Part shown: positions 30,326 to 38,763 of the stretch, in pieces
How positions within the stretch are numbered: the first letter of the stretch is position 1
Layout of the letters: the number at the start of each line of letters is the position of its first letter
Assembly: GCF_000767615.3 (NCBI RefSeq)
Contig: NZ_CP009553.3
Span: 4,774,001-4,838,000 of the forward strand
Source: Pandoraea pnomenusa
GTDB taxonomy: Bacteria > Pseudomonadota > Gammaproteobacteria > Burkholderiales > Burkholderiaceae
DNA length: 64,000 nucleotides
Reading direction: 5' to 3'
The notes under the pieces: model-generated
Database searches by the model: none
What the model was told of the DNA's origin: nothing
Seen by the model: only the letters and a program-made list of their open reading frames with translations
Position numbers and translations under genes: made by a program

Positions 30326-31408
30326 ATGAGCGACGACACGTATTTGCACCTCGCCGGCATCCACAAACGTTTCGAGCACACGGTGGTGCTGCACGACATC
30401 CACCTCAGCGTGCGGCGTGGCGAAATGTTGTGTTTCCTCGGCCCGTCGGGCTGCGGCAAGACAACGCTGCTGCGCATCATCGCGGGCCTGGAGGCCCAGA
30501 CGCAGGGAACGCTGTCGCAAAACGGCCGCGACATCTCGACGCTGCCGCCGATGCAGCGCGATTACGGCATCGTCTTCCAGTCGTACGCGCTGTTTCCCAA
30601 CCTGAGCGTCGCGCAGAACGTGGCTTACGGGCTTACGAACCGGCGCGTCGCGCGCGCCGAGCGTGACGCCCGCGTGGCCGAGCTGCTAGCGATGGTCGGC
30701 CTGCCGGACGCGGGCGACAAGTTCCCCGGCCAGCTCTCCGGCGGCCAGCAGCAACGCATCGCCATTGCGCGGGCACTCGCCACGTCGCCCGGCCTGTTAC
30801 TGCTCGACGAACCGCTCTCCGCGCTCGACGCGCGGGTGCGCGTGCGTCTGCGCGGCGAGATCCGCGCGTTGCAGCAACGGCTCGGCATCACCACGATTCT
30901 CGTGACCCACGACCAGGAAGAAGCCTTGTCGATGGCCGACCGCATCGTGGTCATGAACCAAGGCGTGATCGAGCAGGTGGGCACCCCCGGCGAGATCTAC
31001 CAGCACCCGGCCACGCCGTTCGTGGCCGACTTCGTCGGCAAGACCAATATCCTGCCGGCCCGGCTCGGCGATGCGGGGCGCGTGCACGTCGGGCAGTACG
31101 AACTCACCTGCGGCACGCTCAACGGCTGCCGCAGCGGCGAGGACATTCGCGTGTTCTTCCGACCGGAGGATGTCCGCGTGCGCGATCTCGACGGCCTTGA
31201 CGACGGCGCCAACGTCTTCGACGGCGCAGTCGAGAAGATCGAGTTTCTCGGCGCCTTCTCGCGCGTGACGCTGCGCATGCACGCGTGCGAGCACCCGCTC
31301 TACGCCGACCTCTCGCCTGCCGACATGCAGGCCCTGCAACCGGCCACGGGAGGCGCGCTGCGCTTTGCCGTGCCGAGCGCCGCCGTGCGCGTCTTCCGCC
31401 AGGGGTGA
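30326..31408 (+). CDS. phnT: 2-aminoethylphosphonate ABC transporter, ATP-binding protein
   Basis: A 360-residue ABC ATPase. Walker A is GPSGCGKTT at about residues 39-47, the Q loop is in VFQSYALFPNL, the signature is [15 protein letters not shown], Walker B is LLLLDEPLSALD and the switch His is in LVTHDQEEAL. A TOBE-type C-terminal domain occupies about 250-355. The start ATG 30326 follows CAGGAGGT. It powers AEP import with PhnS and the permease. Confidence 0.92.
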   Translation: MSDDTYLHLAGIHKRFEHTVVLHDIHLSVRRGEMLCFLGPSGCGKTTLLRIIAGLEAQTQGTLSQNGRDISTLPPMQRDYGIVFQSYALFPNLSVAQNVAYGLTNRRVARAERDARVAELLAMVGLPDAGDKFPGQLSGGQQQRIAIARALATSPGLLLLDEPLSALDARVRVRLRGEIRALQQRLGITTILVTHDQEEALSMADRIVVMNQGVIEQVGTPGEIYQHPATPFVADFVGKTNILPARLGDAGRVHVGQYELTCGTLNGCRSGEDIRVFFRPEDVRVRDLDGLDDGANVFDGAVEKIEFLGAFSRVTLRMHACEHPLYADLSPADMQALQPATGGALRFAVPSAAVRVFRQG

Positions 31409-31415
31409 AGCCACG

Positions 31416-33209
31416 ATGAGCTCCGTACCTTCCACATTGCGCAGCGCACCGTCGGCGCACCCGGCCGACGACCGCCCCGGTCGCCTGGATCACCACCCGA
31501 CGGCTAGCGCACGATCGGTGCGGCTAGCGTCGCACTGGACCGATCGCCTGGCCCACGCGCTGTTGCTCGTCGCGGCGGCCGCGGGCGTGCTGTTCCTGCT
31601 CGCGCCGATGGCGGCGATTCTCGTCAAGAGCGTGCAGGACAACGACGGGCATTTCGTCGGACTGCGGCACTTCCGGGAATACTTCCATTCCCCCGCCCTG
31701 CTCGGCTCGATCTGGAACAGCGTGTGGGTTTCCCTGGTGACGACGTGCATCACCGTGCCGCTCGCATTTCTCTTCGCGTACGCGCTCACGCGCAGTTGCA
31801 TTCGCGGCAAGTCGCTGTTGCGCAACATCGCCCTGATCCCGATTCTCGGCCCGACGCTGCTGCCCGCGATCTCGTTCATCTTCTGGTTCGGCAACCAGGG
31901 GGTGCTGCGGCCGTTCATGGGCGCCGTGGACATCTACGGTCCGCTGGGCATCGTGATGTCGCTCGTGAACGCCACCTTTCCACATGCGCTCATGATCCTG
32001 ATCACGGCGCTGTCGCTCACCGACGCGCGTCTGTACGAAGCGGCCGACGCGCTCGGCACGCCAATGGTACGGCGCTTTCTCACGATCACGCTGCCAGGTG
32101 CGAAGTATGGCGTGATCAGCGCGGCGATGATCGTCTTCACTTATGCAATTTCCGACTTCGGCATTCCCAAGGTCATCGGCGGGGACTTCAACGTGCTCGC
32201 CACGGACATCTACAAGCTCGTGATCGGCCAGCAGGATTTCTCGAAGGGCGCGGTGGTGGGCCTGGTGCTGCTCGTGCCGGTCGGCATCACGTACCTCGTC
32301 GACTCGGTGGTGCAACGCAAGCAGCAGGCACTGCTCTCGGCGCGGGCCGTGCCTTACACGCCCAAGCCGTCGCGCCGCTTCGATGCGCTCATGGCCGTGC
32401 TGTGCTGGTCGATGGCGGCGATCATGCTCGCGATTCTGGGCATGGCGGTGTACGCGTCGTTCGTGAAGTTCTGGCCGTACAACTTCAGCCTGTCGCTCGG
32501 ACATTACCGGTTCGGCCTGATCGAGAGCGGCGCGTTCGACGCCTACATGAACAGCGTGCAGATGGCATTCTGGTGCGCGGTGTGGGGCACGGCGGCCATC
32601 TTCGTCATCGCCTACCTGCTCGAGAAGACGCGCGGCATGCCATGGGTGCGCGGCCTGATCCGCATGATGGCCGTATTGCCGATGGGCGTGCCCGGCCTCG
32701 TGCTCGGCCTGGGCTACATCTTCTTCTTCGTTCCGGCATCCAATCCGTTGCATGGCCTTTACGGCACGCTGGCCATCCTGGTGATCGTCAACGTGGTGCA
32801 CTACTACTCGTCGAGCCATCTCACCGCCGTGACCGCCCTCAAGCAGATCGATCCCGAATTCGAATACGTGTCGGCGTCACTCAAGGTGCCGTTCTACCGG
32901 ACGTTCTGGCGCGTGTCCGCCCCCATTTGCCTGCCGTCCATCATCGACATCAGCCGGTATCTCTTCGTCAACGCGATGACGACGGTGTCCGCCGTGGTGT
33001 TCCTTTACTCCGCCGACACGTCGCTCGCCTCGGTGGCCATCGTGAACATGGACGAGACCGGCTCGATCGGCCCGGCCGCCGCCATGGCCACGCTCGTCGT
33101 GCTCACGTCCATGCTGGCCTGCCTGCTCTATCACGGCGTGCAGATCGTGGTGGAGCGCTACACGCAGGCGTGGCGGCGGCCGTCGGGCATGGTCGGCAAA
33201 GGTCATTGA
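31416..33209 (+). CDS. phnU: 2-aminoethylphosphonate ABC transporter, fused two-domain permease
   Basis: A 597-residue inner-membrane protein containing two complete permease halves, equivalent to PhnU and PhnV joined. Each half has about six helices and an EAA loop (LYEAADALGTPMVRRFLTIT in the first; YVSASLKVPFYRTFWRVSAP in the second). The start ATG 31416 lies 8 bases after the phnT stop. The first about 40 residues are polar and cytoplasmic. The fusion, as in FbpB-type iron permeases, is normal for this AEP transporter type. Confidence 0.9.
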   Translation: MSSVPSTLRSAPSAHPADDRPGRLDHHPTASARSVRLASHWTDRLAHALLLVAAAAGVLFLLAPMAAILVKSVQDNDGHFVGLRHFREYFHSPALLGSIWNSVWVSLVTTCITVPLAFLFAYALTRSCIRGKSLLRNIALIPILGPTLLPAISFIFWFGNQGVLRPFMGAVDIYGPLGIVMSLVNATFPHALMILITALSLTDARLYEAADALGTPMVRRFLTITLPGAKYGVISAAMIVFTYAISDFGIPKVIGGDFNVLATDIYKLVIGQQDFSKGAVVGLVLLVPVGITYLVDSVVQRKQQALLSARAVPYTPKPSRRFDALMAVLCWSMAAIMLAILGMAVYASFVKFWPYNFSLSLGHYRFGLIESGAFDAYMNSVQMAFWCAVWGTAAIFVIAYLLEKTRGMPWVRGLIRMMAVLPMGVPGLVLGLGYIFFFVPASNPLHGLYGTLAILVIVNVVHYYSSSHLTAVTALKQIDPEFEYVSASLKVPFYRTFWRVSAPICLPSIIDISRYLFVNAMTTVSAVVFLYSADTSLASVAIVNMDETGSIGPAAAMATLVVLTSMLACLLYHGVQIVVERYTQAWRRPSGMVGKGH

Positions 33210-33241
33210 GGTTCGCCGCAAACACGAGGTTTCACGTATCG

Positions 33242-33274
33242 GGACCCGGCACTGTGTCCGCGGCTTCCGGGTCC
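33242..33274 (+). other. Stem-loop between the AEP permease and phnW
   Basis: GGACCCGG (33242-33249) and CCGGGTCC (33267-33274) pair perfectly around a 17-base loop, in the 134-base gap before phnW. No T-run follows. It may stabilise or partly terminate the upstream message. Confidence 0.35.
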
Positions 33275-33343
33275 GTCGCAGCACCGCATGTCGACGACGC
33301 TGTTACTTCTCTCGCTTGTTTTCCCGCTTGATAGGAGGCGGTC

Positions 33344-34477
33344 ATGATTCTCGGTCAGGAACCGATTCTGCTCACCCCCGGCCCGCTCACCACGTCGCCG
33401 GCCACCCGACAGGCCATGCTGCGCGACTGGGGTTCGTGGGACGCCCAGTTCAACCGCATCACGGCGTCGCTGTGCCGCGACCTCGTGGATGTCGTGCACG
33501 GTGGCGACGACTATGTCTGCGTGCCGCTGCAAGGCTCCGGGACATTCTCCGTCGAGGCGGCCATCGGTACGCTCACGCCGCGCGGCGCGCGGATCCTCGT
33601 GCCGGACAATGGCGCGTACTGTCAGCGCATTCTCAAGATCTGCCGCTATCTGGGGCGCGACGCGATTGCCCTGCCCATTCCCGAGGACGCGGCGGCAAGC
33701 GCCGCCGCCATCGATGACGCGCTGACGCGCGATCCGTCGATCACGCACGTGGCCCAGGTGCACCTCGAAACCGGCGCGGGCGTGCTCAACCCGCTCGCCG
33801 ATATCGCGCGCGTGTGCGAGAAGCACGGCAGGGGGCTCATCGTCGACGCCATGAGTTCGTTCGGCGCCGTGGAGATCGACGCTCGCTCGATGCCGTTCGA
33901 CGCCCTCGTCGCGGCAAGCGGCAAATGCCTCGAAGGCGTGCCGGGCATGGGCTTCGTGATCGCGAAGCGCTCGGTGCTCGAAGCGAGCGCCGGCAACAGC
34001 CACTCGCTCGCGATGGATCTGCACGATCAGTACGTCTACATGCGGAAGACCACGCAGTGGCGCTTCACGCCGCCTACGCACGTGGTCGCCGCACTACGCG
34101 CCGCCGTCGATCAGTTCCTCGTTGAAGGCGGCCAGCCGGTGCGCGGCGAGCGCTATCGCAAGAACTGCCGAACGCTCGTCGAGGGCATGGCCACGCTGGG
34201 CTTTCGCCCTTTCCTCGCGCCCGAAGTGCAGGCACCGGTCATCGTCACGTTCCACGCGCCGGCCGACAGCAAGTACGACTTCAAGGCGTTCTACGCCGCG
34301 GTACGCGAACGCGGCTATATCCTGTATCCGGGCAAACTCACGCAGCTCGAAACATTCCGCGTCGGCTGTATCGGTGCCATCGACGAAAACGAGATGCGCA
34401 ACGTCGTGACGGCGATCGCGCAATCGCTGGCATCGCTTGGGATCCGTCAGGTCGCACCGCTCACGCGCGCGGCGTGA
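33344..34477 (+). CDS. phnW: 2-aminoethylphosphonate-pyruvate transaminase
   Basis: A 377-residue fold-type I PLP aminotransferase that converts AEP and pyruvate to phosphonoacetaldehyde and alanine. It begins [20 protein letters not shown] with AGGAGG upstream. The PLP lysine is in [17 protein letters not shown] at about residue 194, and the conserved [13 protein letters not shown] precedes it. It lies directly after the AEP importer genes, and its product feeds phnY and phnA on the other strand. Confidence 0.95.
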   Translation: MILGQEPILLTPGPLTTSPATRQAMLRDWGSWDAQFNRITASLCRDLVDVVHGGDDYVCVPLQGSGTFSVEAAIGTLTPRGARILVPDNGAYCQRILKICRYLGRDAIALPIPEDAAASAAAIDDALTRDPSITHVAQVHLETGAGVLNPLADIARVCEKHGRGLIVDAMSSFGAVEIDARSMPFDALVAASGKCLEGVPGMGFVIAKRSVLEASAGNSHSLAMDLHDQYVYMRKTTQWRFTPPTHVVAALRAAVDQFLVEGGQPVRGERYRKNCRTLVEGMATLGFRPFLAPEVQAPVIVTFHAPADSKYDFKAFYAAVRERGYILYPGKLTQLETFRVGCIGAIDENEMRNVVTAIAQSLASLGIRQVAPLTRAA

Positions 34478-34575
34478 GGCCGCGCCCCCCGGCTTCGTCC
34501 ATCGACGCGGCCGGGGGCCTCCGGTAAGCTTGGGGATGTCGCGCGCGCGTGCGCGCCCTTTCCGAGGTGATCCGC

Positions 34576-34998
34576 ATGCCATCGCCGAAAACCCCTGGCG
34601 CCAGCGGCCGCGCCAAACGTGCCGACATTCGCTTCAAGCGCGCGTACGACGCCCCCGGGCCCGACGACGGACAGCGCGTCCTGGCCGATCGTCTGTGGCC
34701 GCGCGGGCTTGCCAAGGCCAACGCGCAAATCGACTTCTGGGCCAAGGATGTCACGCCCTCCACGGAACTTCGCAAGTGGTTCCACGAACACCCGGAACAG
34801 TTCGACGCGTTCCGCGAACGTTATCTGCACGAACTCGCCGCTCTCGATGCCGAACGCAACGACACGTTGGCCGAACTGCGCACGCGCGTGAAAGCGGGGC
34901 CGGTGACGCTGCTGACGGCGGCCCACCGGCTCGTCGAGCACGACACCCATACGCACACGCACCTCGACGTCCTGCGCGACTTCCTCGAGGCCAGGTGA
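34576..34998 (+). CDS. DUF488 family protein
   Basis: A 140-residue DUF488 protein of unknown biochemical role. The core is IRFKRAYDAPGPDDGQRVLA, then DRLWPRGLAKANAQIDFWAK, then STELRKWFHEHPEQFDAF. The ATG at 34576 has GAGGTG at ideal spacing; a GTG 27 bases upstream is less likely. A His/Thr run (HDTHTHTHLD) near the C terminus is unusual and may be lineage-specific. There is no evident link to phosphonates beyond position. Confidence 0.85.
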   Translation: MPSPKTPGASGRAKRADIRFKRAYDAPGPDDGQRVLADRLWPRGLAKANAQIDFWAKDVTPSTELRKWFHEHPEQFDAFRERYLHELAALDAERNDTLAELRTRVKAGPVTLLTAAHRLVEHDTHTHTHLDVLRDFLEAR

Positions 34999-35210
34999 CC
35001 GACCGCGTCTCGCCTCACGAAACGCCGTATCGGGCCGCGACACGGTATTCCGCCGACTGAAACGCGGCGGCGTCGCGCGACGTCGTTGCAACCCCGCGTG
35101 GCACCTGGATCGACGGACAAGCCCGGCGGGCGGTGGGGAAGTTTGCTATAAGGCTCTGTGCGCCGTCGGCGCCTCATGCCCCTGTCCATGCGTTTTTTCG
35201 CGCTGTCGCG

Positions 35211-36605
35211 ATGGCCGCGCCGTGTCTCATGCTCGTTCCACTTATCGTTGCCTGCGCGCTCTTCATGGAGAACATGGATTCCACCGTGTTGTCCACCTCG
35301 TTGCCGTTGATCGCGAGGGATTTCGGCGAGAGCCCGATCACGCTCAAGCTCGCGCTCACGACGTACCTCATCAGCCTGGCCGTCTTCATTCCGGTGAGCG
35401 GCTGGATCGCCGATCGCTTCGGCACGCGCAACGTCTTTCGCACCGCCATCGGCGTGTTCGTTCTCAGCTCGATCTGCTGCGGCATTTCCACGAACTTGCC
35501 GGAGCTCGTGATCGCGCGCTTCATGCAAGGCATGGGCGGCGCCATGATGGTGCCGGTAGGACGCCTCGCCCTGCTCAAGTCCGTGGAAAAGCGCGACATG
35601 GTGCGCGCGCTCAATTACCTCACGATCCCCGCGCTGGTCGGCCCCGTGCTCGGGCCACCGCTGGGCGGCTTCATCACCACGTTCTGGCACTGGCGCTGGA
35701 TTTTCTTCATCAATATCCCCATCGGCGTACTCGGCTTCGTTCTCGCCACCAAGTACATTCCCGATCTCTACGAGGAAGACCTGCCGCCGCTGGACGTCAA
35801 GGGTTTCGTGCTATCGGGTCTCGGCCTGTCCATCCTGATGCTCGGCCTCTCCACCATCGGTCGGCACCTGATTCCCACACCGCTTGCGCTGGGCCTCGTC
35901 GCGCTGGGCGCCGGTCTGATCCTGGGGTATCTGCGTCATGCAAGAGGCCTGGCGCACCCGCTGCTGCGGCTCGACCTGTTCCGCATTCCCACCTTCCGCG
36001 CGGGCGTGGCCGGCGGCACGTTGTTCCGCATCGGGGTGGGCGCCACCCCGTTCCTGCTGCCGCTGATGCTGCAACTGGGTTTCGGCATGACGCCCATGGA
36101 GTCCGGCGCGCTAACGTTCATCTCGGCCGCGGGCGCCATGTTCATGAAGACGCTCTCGCTGCGAATCCTTCGACGCTGGGGCTTCCGGCGCGTGCTCATG
36201 ATCAATGCGCTGATCGCATCGGCCACCATCAGCGCCTACGGCCTGTTCACCGCGCAGACGTCGCACCTGGTGATTCTCGGCACGCTGCTGTTCGGCGGCT
36301 GCTTCCGTTCGTTGCAGTTCACCAGCCTGAACGCCATCTCCTACGCCGACGTTCCGGCGAACCGGATGAGTCAGGCGACAAGTCTGGCCAGCGTCGCCCA
36401 GCAGGTCTCGCTGACCCTCGGCATCACCATCGGCGCGGCCGTACTGCAAACGTCGTCCTGGCTGCACGGGCGCGATCACGTGACGAACGTCGACTTCCCC
36501 TGGGCATTCCTCGTCGTGGGGCTCGTCGCGATCAGCTCGACGGTGTCGATCGCCCGGCTCGAACGCGACGCCGGCAACGAACTCGCGCAACGCAACGCCC
36601 GCTGA
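35211..36605 (+). CDS. MFS transporter, DHA2 family
   Basis: A 464-residue exporter with about 14 membrane helices. Key segments are LMLVPLIVACALFMENMDST (helix 1, DHA2 type), motif A SGWIADRFGTRNVFRTA, and motif C-like ALVGPVLGPPLGGFI. The frame is open from a GTG at 35133. A good -10 (TATAAG at about 35149-35154) lies after that GTG, so I place the start at ATG 35211. A start at 35227 or 35133 cannot be excluded. The substrate is unknown; it could export products of the surrounding phosphonate region. Confidence 0.85.
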   Translation: MAAPCLMLVPLIVACALFMENMDSTVLSTSLPLIARDFGESPITLKLALTTYLISLAVFIPVSGWIADRFGTRNVFRTAIGVFVLSSICCGISTNLPELVIARFMQGMGGAMMVPVGRLALLKSVEKRDMVRALNYLTIPALVGPVLGPPLGGFITTFWHWRWIFFINIPIGVLGFVLATKYIPDLYEEDLPPLDVKGFVLSGLGLSILMLGLSTIGRHLIPTPLALGLVALGAGLILGYLRHARGLAHPLLRLDLFRIPTFRAGVAGGTLFRIGVGATPFLLPLMLQLGFGMTPMESGALTFISAAGAMFMKTLSLRILRRWGFRRVLMINALIASATISAYGLFTAQTSHLVILGTLLFGGCFRSLQFTSLNAISYADVPANRMSQATSLASVAQQVSLTLGITIGAAVLQTSSWLHGRDHVTNVDFPWAFLVVGLVAISSTVSIARLERDAGNELAQRNAR

Positions 36606-36626
36606 ACGCGCACGGCCCAAAACCAG

Positions 36627-36663
36627 AACGCCCGGGACATGACGTCCCGGGCGTTTCGTTTTC
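36627..36663. terminator. Convergent terminator between MFS gene and purU
   Basis: AACGCCCGGGAC and GTCCCGGGCGTT form a perfect 12-bp stem with a 5-base loop (36627-36655), followed by TCGTTTTCG. It lies between two convergent genes and probably serves both. Confidence 0.8.
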
Positions 36664-36690
36664 GTGGCTCGTGCGCGCGCTTCGCGAGGC

Positions 36691-37563
36691 TCAGCGGAAG
36701 ATCACCGTCTTGTGCCCGTTGAGCAGAATGCGGTGCTCGGCGTGATACCGGACCGCGCGCGCCAGCGCCACGCATTCCACGTCGCGGCCGATGGCGGTCA
36801 GTTGCTCGGGGTCCATGGTGTGGTCCACACGCTCCACTTCCTGCTCGATGATCGGACCTTCGTCGAGGTCGGACGTGACGTAATGCGCCGTGGCCCCGAT
36901 CAGCTTCACGCCGCGATCGAAGGCCTGGTAATAGGGCTTCGCGCCCTTGAAGCTCGGCAGGAACGAGTGATGGATGTTGATCGCGCGGCCGGCGAGCTTC
37001 TTGCACAGATCGCTCGAGAGCACCTGCATGTACCGGGCGAGCACCACGAGGTCCACGTTGTTCTCCTCCACGAGCTCGAACACCTTCGCCTCCTGCGCCG
37101 CCTTCGATTCCGGGGTGGCGTTCATCAGCGGCAGATGGTGGAACGGAATGTTGTAGCTCGCGGCGAGTTGGTAGAAATCCTTGTGATTCGAGACGATCGC
37201 CGGGATTTCGATGTTGAGCTGACCGGTCTTGTAACGGAACAGCAGATCGTTCAGGCAGTGGCCGATCTTCGAGACCATGAGCAGCACGCGCGGCTTGATG
37301 GCGGCATCGACCAGCTCCCATTGCATTTCGAACTGCTCGGCGAGCGGCGCGAAGTCGCGTTGCAGCGAGGCGAGATCGGTCTGGCCCGGGAGCTGCTGGA
37401 AATGCACGCGCATGAAGAAGCCGCCGGTGAAGCGATCGTTGAACTGGGCCGAGTCGAGGATGTTGCCGCCGCGCTCGACCAGGAAACCGGCCACCGTGTG
37501 GACGATGCCGGGACGGTCCGGACAGGACAACTTCAGAATGTAGCTATTTTCGATCGGTGCCAT
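36691..37563 (-). CDS. purU: Formyltetrahydrofolate deformylase
   Basis: A 290-residue enzyme that hydrolyses 10-formyl-THF to formate and THF, keeping the folate pool balanced. The N-terminal ACT domain (SYILKLSCPDRPGIVHTVAG) is followed by a formyltransferase-like domain with INIHHSFLPSFKGAKPYYQA and the C-terminal VERVDHTMDPEQL. Length is normal. In other bacteria purU often sits with one-carbon oxidases such as sarcosine oxidase. Here a sarcosine-type FAD dehydrogenase gene is two genes away. Confidence 0.95.
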   Translation of the reverse strand: MAPIENSYILKLSCPDRPGIVHTVAGFLVERGGNILDSAQFNDRFTGGFFMRVHFQQLPGQTDLASLQRDFAPLAEQFEMQWELVDAAIKPRVLLMVSKIGHCLNDLLFRYKTGQLNIEIPAIVSNHKDFYQLAASYNIPFHHLPLMNATPESKAAQEAKVFELVEENNVDLVVLARYMQVLSSDLCKKLAGRAINIHHSFLPSFKGAKPYYQAFDRGVKLIGATAHYVTSDLDEGPIIEQEVERVDHTMDPEQLTAIGRDVECVALARAVRYHAEHRILLNGHKTVIFR

Positions 37564-37690
37564 GATTGCTCCTGGGCAAAGGCTTGCAATGTCGTTGCAG
37601 TGTTGAAATTCTGTAGGTTCGGCGGCCTGTGGACCGCCCTCGTGGCGTGCGCCGCGCCAATGCGCGAAGCCGGAGTCGCGCGATCGCGCG

Positions 37691-38542
37691 CTATTCTTCC
37701 GCCGGCTTGAACAACGCCTCGATCCCGGGGCAGTCCTTTACGCGAATGGCGCCCTCGCGAAGCAGGAAGTCCAGGCTCGCGAGGCTCGCATCGACGGTCA
37801 TCTTGCCCCGCGCGATCACGTCGCGCACGTCGCCGGCCGAACACAGCCAATGCGCGCTCGCCTCGCCGTCCTGATTCACGGGCACGAAGCCGCGCGGCAG
37901 CGCGAGATCGTAGACGAAGATCTGCTCGGACTGCACGCCCTCGGGGATTTCCGCGAGGATGTGCAGCGTGCGGCCCGGCCGCGCCTCGTTGGCGAGATGC
38001 GCCGGAATGCCCGCTTCTTCCCAGCACTCCTTCACGAGCGTGTCGCCCACGCCGATGCCGTTGCCGATACCGCCCGCCGCCGCATTGTCGAGACAACCGG
38101 GGTCGGTCGCCTTGAGGACGCTGCGCCGTGCAATCCACATCTTCGGCGCTTCGCCGACGAAGCGCGCCGGCACGAAGCCGTTCACGTGCACGGCGAACGT
38201 GCGCGTGCCGAAAAAGCGCGATGCCGCCCGCTCGATCCACGCCAGCGGGGCGTCGTACAGCCGCTGGCGAATCGCGTAGCGCTCATTGCGCCAGCCGGTA
38301 ATGCGCCCCTCGGCAGCCAGCGTCTCGACCACCGGAGCGAGGGCCGCCGTGCGGGCTTCGCAGGTGTCGTGGCGCGGATGGATACGCACCGCGAGCGAAC
38401 TGATCTCAAAGACGTCGGGCCAGCGGCACAACGACTCGACATCGCTACGGCGTACCCAGCCATAACGCTGCGAACCGATCACGAGCGGCAAATGTGCCCT
38501 GTCGTCGAAGCGGCGCGCCGCCGCAATACAAGCAAAAGACAT
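37691..38542 (-). CDS. Nudix hydrolase with DUF4743 N-terminal domain
   Basis: A 283-residue protein of the group related to the C-terminal part of plant/yeast Nudix 'thiamine pyrophosphokinase-like' hydrolases. The N-terminal DUF4743 part (about 1-115) contains YGWVRRSDVESLCRWPDVF. The Nudix box is degenerate at its start but clear at its end: GNGIGVGDTLVKECWEEAGI. Relatives hydrolyse oxidised or damaged thiamine diphosphates; the true substrate is not known. It is on the minus strand between purU and the FAD dehydrogenase, without overlap. Confidence 0.85.
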   Translation of the reverse strand: MSFACIAAARRFDDRAHLPLVIGSQRYGWVRRSDVESLCRWPDVFEISSLAVRIHPRHDTCEARTAALAPVVETLAAEGRITGWRNERYAIRQRLYDAPLAWIERAASRFFGTRTFAVHVNGFVPARFVGEAPKMWIARRSVLKATDPGCLDNAAAGGIGNGIGVGDTLVKECWEEAGIPAHLANEARPGRTLHILAEIPEGVQSEQIFVYDLALPRGFVPVNQDGEASAHWLCSAGDVRDVIARGKMTVDASLASLDFLLREGAIRVKDCPGIEALFKPAEE

Positions 38543-38763
38543 ACGTCAGAGACCGGACGCGGCCCCCATCCGAGGCACGCGAAATCGAGGCAAAAGCGGC
38601 ATTTTACAGAAGCGGCGGCGAGTACGCCCGTGGCAGCGATTTCCCGGGACGCGAAGGCGGCGCCATGGTCCCGATGCCGGACGTGCGGGACGATCCTGCC
38701 ACGGCCGCCATCGTCGCTACCGCCAGGCCCGCCCCGGGGCCACTGCGCGGCGAACGCAAGGGC

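Noticed and set aside
29071..30534. 487-codon minus-strand frame across phnS
   Set aside because: Shadow of phnS; it also runs through the AT-rich control region.
33242..33274. Perfect 8-bp stem before phnW considered as a riboswitch or terminator
   Set aside because: No T-run and no known riboswitch core; listed only as a stem-loop.
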